Part shown: piece by piece, positions 16,656-21,985 of the stretch | How positions within the stretch are numbered: position 1 is the first letter of the stretch | Layout of the letters: every line of letters starts with the position of its first letter | Origin: Lysobacterales bacterium | GTDB lineage: Bacteria; Pseudomonadota; Gammaproteobacteria; Xanthomonadales; Ahniellaceae | Length of the DNA: 21,985 nt | Assembly (NCBI GenBank): GCA_016721845.1 | Contig: JADKHK010000001.1 | Coordinates: 1 to 21,985 of the forward strand | Direction of reading: 5' to 3' | Made by a program: the position numbers and the translations under genes | The notes under the pieces: model-generated | What the model saw: only the letters and a program-made list of their open reading frames with translations | What the model was told of the DNA's origin: nothing | The model's database searches: none

Positions 16656-17840
16656 CCAGCGCCTGCAGGAATGTCATCGTCTGGAAGGCATGATCGACGA
16701 ACTGCATGGCCGCATCGGCGGACTGGTCCACGACTTCGACGAGCGCACCGCCTGGGCGCGGCAGCTCGATGCCGAAGTGCAACGACTCGGCCGCGAACTG
16801 CTGGCGGCCGCACAACGTCATGACGACGCACAACAGGACTGGCAGGCCGCGGCGGCGCATTTCCAGCGCGAAATCGCACGCCTCGAGGCGGAGAAAGCCG
16901 AATTGCTCGCGAGCCTGAGCTGGCGCTTGACCAAGCCGCTGCGTTTCGCGCGCCGCCAGTTCGGCCACGCGAGCGTACAGCTCGGCTATCTCGCGCGGCG
17001 CGCGCTCGGCCTGCCGCCGCGCGTGCTGCGCAGCCTGCGCGTGCGCGGCCTCAAGGGCACGCTCGAACGTGTGCGCGGCAGCGATGCGCCTGCGGTACTG
17101 GACCTGCCCAAGCCCGAACTGCTGGTCGACGAGGCCGCGACCCCAGCGTCGCCGATCGTGCTGCCGCGCGCCGCATCGCCACGCGCCAGCATCGTCATCC
17201 CGGTCTACAACAAGTGGCGCTACACCGAGGCCTGCCTGCGCTCGCTCGCCAAGGAGACCCAGCGTTCCGGTTTCGAGGTCATCGTCGTCGACGACGGCTC
17301 CAGCGATGAGACCTGGGAACGTCTGCAGCAGGTCGAGGGCATCACCGCGCATCGCAATGCCGAGAACCTCGGCTTCGTCGGCTCCTGCAATGCCGGTGCG
17401 GCCCTGGCGCGGGGCGAATACCTCGTCTTCCTCAACAACGACACCCAGGTCGCGCCGAACTGGCTGGACACCCTGCTCGACACCTTCGACCAGCATCCGC
17501 GCGTCGGCACGGTCGGATCGCAGCTGGTCTATCCGGATGGGCGCCTGCAGGAAGCCGGCGGCATCGTCTTCAGCGACAGCTCCGGCTGGAACTATGGCCG
17601 CTTCGGCGACCCGCGCGATCCGGCCTGCAATTTCGTGCGCGAAGTCGACTATTGCTCGGGCGCCGCGATCGCGATTCCGCGCGCGCTGTTCGAGCAGCGC
17701 GGCGGCTTCGATGCACGCTATGCGCCGGCTTACTACGAAGACACCGACCTCGCCTTCCAGGTGCGCGAAGCCGGCCTGCGCGTGCTCTATCAGCCGGCAT
17801 CGACCGTGTTCCATTTCGAAGGCGTATCGGCCAGCACCGA
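16639..17840 (+). CDS. Multi-domain glycosyltransferase, coiled coil and GT2 domain
   Basis: This is the middle part of the same probable protein. An ATG at 16639 could start a separate gene, but no ribosome-binding site precedes it. A charged coiled coil (about 16660-16910: HDFDERTAWARQLDAEVQRL, then LEAEKAELLASLSWRLTKPL) leads into a GT2 (GT-A fold) domain from about 17185. Its motifs are ASIVIPVYNKWRYTEACLRS, VIVVDDGSSDETW, GFVGSCNAGAALARGEYLVF, the metal-site LNNDTQVAPNWLD, and GGFDARYAPAYYEDTDLAFQ with the ED pair typical of rhamnosyl- and O-antigen transferases. The frame is clean to about 17835. The SWRLTKPLR segment before a GT2 domain is common in large bacterial O-antigen transferases. 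Sugar donor and acceptor cannot be read. Confidence 0.8.
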
Positions 17841-19052
17841 CGACGACCGGGATGAAGAAGTACCAGGTCATCAACCAGCAGAAGTTCCTCGAACGCTGGC
17901 TTGGCGGTTACCGCAAGCAACCGCAGCCGGGCATCGATTGCGCTCGCGCGCGAACACCGTGTCGGTCGGCGCGTGCTGATTGTCGATGCGACCACGCCGC
18001 ATCCGGACGAGGATTCCGGTTCGGTGCGCATGGTCAATCTGATGCAGTTGCTGGTCGCACTCGGCGCCAGGTCTGCCTCTTCGCCGCGAACCGCGCGTTC
18101 GACGGCCGCTATTCGGAAGCGCTGCAGCAGCTCGGCGTCGAGGTCCCTGTATCACCCCGTGGATGCCCGAGCCGATGCGCTGGCTGCGCGAGAACGGTGC
18201 GCAGTTCGATGCGGTGATCCTGAGTCGCCACTACGTCGCCCGCCGCTGCTGCAGGCCGTGCGCCACTACGCGCCGCAGGCAACTAGTGTTCGATACCGTC
18301 GACCTGCATTACCTGCGCGAGAACGCGAGGCCGCGCTCGCCGACCGCGAGGACCTGCGCCGGCCAGGCGACGCCTCGACCAAACTGGCCGAGTTGCGGCT
18401 GATCCGGCAAAGCGACGTGACCCTCGTGGTCAGCCCGGTCAGGCAGGAGCTGCTGCAGCGCGAGGTGCCGGGTGCACGCATCGAGGTGCTGTCGAATGTG
18501 CATAAGTGGTCGGCCTTCGCGCCGGCTTCCGAACAACGCGAGGACCTGTTCTTCGTCGGCGGTTTCAGCATCAACCGAACATCGATGCGATGCTGTGGTT
18601 CGTGCATGCGATCTGGCCGCTGGTCGCGAAGGCACTGCCGGACGCGCGCTTCCCACATCGTCGGCAGTCGCATGCCGGACGCGATCAGAGCACTTTCGCC
18701 GGCGGCGCGCGTCATCGTGCCGGTTTTCCTGCCTTCGCTCGACGAGATGCTCGACGGCTGCCGACTGTCGTGGCGCCGCTGCACTACTGACGCCGGCGTG
18801 AAGGCAAGGTCAGCAGAGCATGGCGCATGGTCAACCGGTCGTCGCGACCACGGTCGCCGCCGAAGGCATGACCTGAAACACGAAGTCGACGTGCTGGTCG
18901 CCGATGACGCCGAAGCGTTCGCTCGGGAAATCATCCGCTCTCTACACCGACGACCCTCTGGACCCAGCTCGCCGACGGCGCCCCTCGCCAACATCGCCAC
19001 GCACTTCAGCTTCGCCGCGGCGACGCAGGCGCTGAAGAGAGTCCTGGGGTAA
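17841..19052 (+). pseudogene. Multi-domain glycosyltransferase, C-terminal GT4 domain (shredded by indels)
   Basis: The protein continues after a frame change near 17835 with GMKKYQVINQQKFLERWLGG. A GT4 domain follows, pieced together from all three plus frames: RRVLIVDATTPHPDEDSGSV, VCLFAANRAFDGRYSEALQQ, PEPMRWLRENGAQFDAVILS, LVFDTVDLHYLREN, RLIRQSDVTLVVSPVRQELL, IEVLSNVHKWSAFAP, NIDAMLWFVHAIWPLVAKAL, IVGSRMPDAIRALS, FLPSLDEMLDGCRLS, EVDVLVADDAEAFAREIIR, and ANIATHFSFAAATQALKRVL with a stop at 19050-19052. About fifteen indels occur in 1.2 kb, against one or two in the preceding 2.9 kb. All conserved blocks are present in the right order and with little divergence, which suggests base-calling error rather than decay. 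Confidence 0.7.
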
Positions 19053-19362
19053 TCCGGCGCCGGTCGAAACTCGAGAGTGTCGGCCGATGTCATGGGTACG
19101 AAGATCGATTCCGGAACGGCGCGACGTCGTTCGCGCCCTATTTCGTGGGCGCCGTTGCCTGCCCGCGAACGCTGCGACGCGTTCGTTTCCCGCACTGGAA
19201 CGGCTCCGGAAATTGGAATAGTGTGGCCCCGGTCCGGCGGATATCGATTCACCGTTCCTTCTTGCAGCGGCACATGCCGGACGGTGCCAAAGGCAGTGCC
19301 CGGCGAATGCGGAACCCAGGGTTCTCTCCGCCCCCACTTCAGGCCCGTACCAGGAGCGCGAC
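19053..19362. other. 310-bp gap, no gene seen
   Basis: Short open frames here show no recognisable protein and no coding-type bias. The region should hold a terminator for the glycosyltransferase and a promoter for the Mo-hydroxylase operon, but I see no convincing hairpin with a T run and no well-spaced -35/-10 pair. Only the AGGAG at about 19352-19356, in front of the next start codon, is clear. Confidence 0.5.
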
Positions 19363-19825
19363 ATGGCTTTCGAACTGACGATCAACGGCAAAGCGGTGCC
19401 GGTGGATGCCCCTGACGACATGCCGCTGCTGTGGGTGTTGCGTGACATCGCGGATTGACCGGCACCAGAGTACGGCTGCGGCATGGCCCAGTGCAGCGCC
19501 TGCACGGTGCATCTCGCCGACCAGCCGATCCGCAGTTGCGTCACGCGCAAGTGCACTGGTCGGCCAGCCGATCCACCACGATCGAAGCGCCTTCGCCACC
19601 GGTCCGGTGGCGAAGACCGTCTGAAAGACGCGTGGGTCGCCGGTGCGGTGGCGCAGTGCGGCTACTGCCGACGGACAGATCATGGCCGCGGTCGCGCTGC
19701 TGGAAAGCAACCGCAATCCTGGCGACGACGACATCGATGCGGCGATGGCCGGCAATCTCTGCCGCTGCGCCACCTATCAACGCATCCGCGCGGCGATCAA
19801 GTCCGCGGCCGCGACGCTGGCCTGA
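19363..19825 (+). pseudogene. Mo-hydroxylase [2Fe-2S] subunit, IorA-like (frameshifted)
   Basis: This is the small electron-transfer subunit of a xanthine-oxidase-family molybdenum hydroxylase. ATG 19363 follows AGGAG. FELTINGKAVPVDAPDDMPL and LLWVLRDIA form the ferredoxin-like N domain, then YGCGMAQCSACTVHL supplies the plant-type 2Fe-2S cysteines. The C-terminal domain keeps VAQCGYC and NLCRCATYQRIRAAI, the second cluster. An in-frame TGA at 19456-19458, and indels near 19460, 19550 and 19670, break the frame. The repaired length is about 153 residues, normal for this subunit. It is followed 11 bases later by the large subunit. With no FAD subunit present, this matches the two-subunit isoquinoline 1-oxidoreductase/periplasmic aldehyde dehydrogenase type. 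Confidence 0.85.
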
Positions 19826-19836
19826 GGAGCACGGAC

Positions 19837-21985
19837 ATGTTCCAACGGTCGCGACTCTCCGCCCTGGCCACCGCCATCGCGACACCCACGCTGTCGCGTC
19901 GCCAGTTCGTCCTCGGCGCCAGCCTGGTCGGAACGGCGCTGATGGTCGGCTGCCGCATGGACGCCGACGATGACGCTGCGCCTGCCGCCCACGCGACTGT
20001 CAAACCCGCGGCGGGTTCGCCGTTCGAGGCCTACATCGCGATCGCGGCCGATGGTTTCGTCACCGTGTATTCCAGCCAGTTCGACATGGGCCAGAACTCC
20101 TACCACGGCCTGGCGACACTGGTCGCGGAAGAACTCGACGTGGCGCTGGACAAGGTGCAGGTCGAAGGCCGCGCCGGCAATCCGACGTGGTACGGCAACC
20201 TCGTGATGGGCGGCGCGTTCCAGCTCCACCGGCGGCTCCAGCAGCATGCCTTCGTCGTGGGAGCGCTACGCACACGCAGAGCCAGCTGCGCCGCGCGCGA
20301 ACTGCTGAAGCAGGCGGCCGCGACGCAGTGGAAGGTCGAGATCGGCGAACTCACGACCGCGAACGGCGAGGTCGTGCATGCCGACGGCCGCCGCGCGACT
20401 TACGCCAGCCTGATCGCCGCCGCCGCGCCTTTGCGGTGCTCGGCGAAGTGGCGTTGAACGACGCGAAGGCGTGGACGCTGATCGGCAAGGACGAGACTGC
20501 GCGCATCGACGCGCGCCAAGTCCGACGGTACCAGGCCTACACCATCGACATCCGCTTGCCCGGGCATGCTGGTCGCGACCGTGGCACACAGCCCCGCGCT
20601 TCGGCGGCAAGGTCGCTTCGTTCGACGCCACCGCAGCAAGGCGGTGGCGGGCGTGGTCGACGTGGTCCAGATCTCGCGCGGCGTGGCGGTGGTGGCGAAC
20701 AACACCTGGGCCGCGATCAAGGGCCGCGAAGCGCTGCAGGTGACCTGGGACGACAGCGGCGCGGAGATGCGTTCGTCGGAAGCGATGTTCGCCGAGTACG
20801 CCACCCTGTCGACACAGGACGGCAAGGTCGCGCTGCAGCGCGGCGACGCCAAGGCCGCGCTGGGCAAGGCCGCGAAAACGATCGAAGCGACGTACCGTTT
20901 TCCTTATCTCGCCCATGCGGCGCTGGAACCGCTGAACGCCGTCGTCCACAAGGACGGCGAGCGCCTGCACATCCACGGCGGGCTGCAGATGCCCGACGCG
21001 GTGCGAACCACCTGCGCCCGGATCGCCGGCGTGAAGCCCGAGCAGGTCGACCTGCACGTGATGAAGACCGGCGGCGGCACGGTCGGCGCGCGGTGGCCAA
21101 CTGCGACGTGTTCGTCAAGTCACCGGATTGCCAAGCGCTGGCGTTCCCGGCTCGATCAAGCTGCGCGTGGACGCACAGGAGCCGACATGGGCGGCGGCCG
21201 TTATCGTCCGCTGCACCTGCACCGCGTTGCGCGTGGGGTCTCGATGCCGACCAACAGATTCACCCGGCTGGGCGCATCCATCGTCAAGGCCAGTCGATCG
21301 CCAGCACGCCGTTCGAAGCGATGATGATGCAGGGCGGCATCGATCCCGGCGGCCGCGCCCTGTGACGGCGTCGCCGAGCACGCCGTACGCGCTGCCGACA
21401 TCGACGTGCGCGTCACCGCATCCGGCGTCGCCGGTGCCGTGATATGGTGGCGGTCCGATCGGCCACACTCACACCGCGTACGTGATGCAGACCATGCTCC
21501 GACGAGATCGCGCCACCGCGACTGCGCGGGACCCGGTCGCGCTGCGGCTGGCGCTATTGCCGGAGGCGGACGCGCGCGAGCGCGCGGTACTGTCGCTGGC
21601 CGCCGACAAGGCGGGCTGGTCGCAACCGGTCACGACCGGTCACTTCCGCGGCGTGGCCATGCATCAATCGTTCAGCGGCTACGTCACCACCGTCGCCGAA
21701 GTCTCGAAGACCGCCGACGGCGGCATCCAGGTCGGGCGCTGCGTGGTGGCCTCCGACTGCACGGCACCGTGATCAATCCCGACGTGGTGCGCGCAGCTAG
21801 AAGGCGGCACCGGCTTCGGGCTGAGCGCGATGCTCGGGGAAACGATCGCGCTGGACGACGCGCGCCGACCCGCGCGCAACCGACGCCTACCGGGTGCTGC
21901 GGATCGATGCGATGCCGTCCCGGTCGAAGTGCATGCTGCCTTCGACCGTCGCGCCGACCGGCATCGGCGAATGCGCAGTGCCGCC
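19837..21985 (+). pseudogene. Mo-hydroxylase molybdopterin subunit, IorB-like (frameshifted, 3'-truncated by window)
   Basis: This is the large catalytic subunit that binds the molybdenum cofactor. ATG 19837 follows GAGGAG. A twin-arginine signal, SRRQFVLGASLVGTALMVGC, indicates folded export, and its final Cys could be lipidated. Conserved blocks in mixed frames include DGFVTVYSSQFDMGQNSYHG, AEELDVALDKVQVEGRAGNP, VASFDATAA, VVDVVQISRGVAVVANNTWA, RFPYLAHAALEPLNAVVH, HGGLQMPDAVRTTCARIAG, a damaged KTGGG(FGRR), QSFSGYVTTVAEVSKTADGG, and near the edge VAPTGIGE, where GxGE carries the expected catalytic Glu. At least ten indels are spread from about 20220 on. Only a few dozen C-terminal residues should lie beyond the window. 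Substrate is unknown; aldehydes or N-heterocycles are typical for the family. Confidence 0.85.

Noticed and set aside
16639..17979. A separate GT2 gene starting at ATG 16639
   Set aside because: Not excluded, but no ribosome-binding site precedes it, and a one-base change makes the preceding GT4 domain run smoothly into its coiled coil.
19077..19415. A 112-codon plus-strand open frame in the gap before the Mo-hydroxylase genes
   Set aside because: It overlaps the IorA-like start in another frame, has no ribosome-binding site and resembles no protein I know.
17841..21985. A decaying genomic island of true pseudogenes
   Set aside because: No mobile element, base-composition change or repeat was seen. 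The fragments keep catalytic residues and block order, and a similar error pattern occurs at the other end of the window, so sequencing error explains it better.
1..21985. CRISPR arrays, tRNA or rRNA genes, transposons, prophage, toxin-antitoxin or defence systems
   Set aside because: No spaced direct repeats, cloverleaf, transposase, integrase, nuclease or toxin-like proteins could be found on either strand.

Overview
The window is GC-rich DNA from a gammaproteobacterium, most likely of the Xanthomonadales/Lysobacterales. This placement rests on a UbiM-type ubiquinone hydroxylase, a PBP1b plus LpoP-like lipoprotein plus YoaA/DinG operon, a TriC-like RND pump and an O-antigen-type multi-domain glycosyltransferase. 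It is inferred from gene content and recalled family sequences, not from a database search. I saw no tRNA, rRNA, CRISPR array, transposase or integrase.

Layout. 1-1545 (minus): thiC, cut by the window start and heavily frameshifted, with part of a TPP riboswitch directly before its apparent start. 1597-2567 (minus): an SbtA-family bicarbonate transporter. 2692-3579 (plus): a secreted Cys-rich-repeat plus P-domain protein. 3687-4931 (plus): intact ubiM. 5064-10020: a TetR/AefR-like repressor divergent from an RND lipoprotein adaptor and pump, with palindromes in the 74-bp gap. 10028-14808 (minus): a tightly overlapping operon reading mrcB (PBP1b), an LpoP-like TPR lipoprotein, then a YoaA/DinG helicase. 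14939-19052 (plus): what looks like one glycosyltransferase of about 1,370 residues (GT4, coiled coil, GT2, GT4). 19053-19362: no gene seen. 19363-21985 (plus): a two-subunit molybdenum hydroxylase of the isoquinoline 1-oxidoreductase/aldehyde dehydrogenase type, running off the window end.

Sequence quality governs how this window should be read. Reading frames are clean from about 3.1 to 10.1 kb and nearly clean to 17.8 kb. Both ends are shredded by indels, with many lesions in thiC, in the last third of the glycosyltransferase and in the Mo-hydroxylase genes. Six of the resolvable lesions are each repaired by restoring one base to a short G/C run. I therefore think most broken genes here are intact in the organism. 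I use the type 'pseudogene' where no continuous frame survives through most of the gene as read, and 'CDS' where only two or three indels interrupt it.

The modules look like ordinary chromosomal genes: cofactor synthesis (thiC, ubiM), envelope building (mrcB/lpoP, glycosyltransferase), efflux, and a periplasmic oxidoreductase. The points most worth a second look are the half riboswitch fused to an N-terminally shortened ThiC, the LpoP-PBP1b-helicase operon, and the three-catalytic-domain glycosyltransferase.
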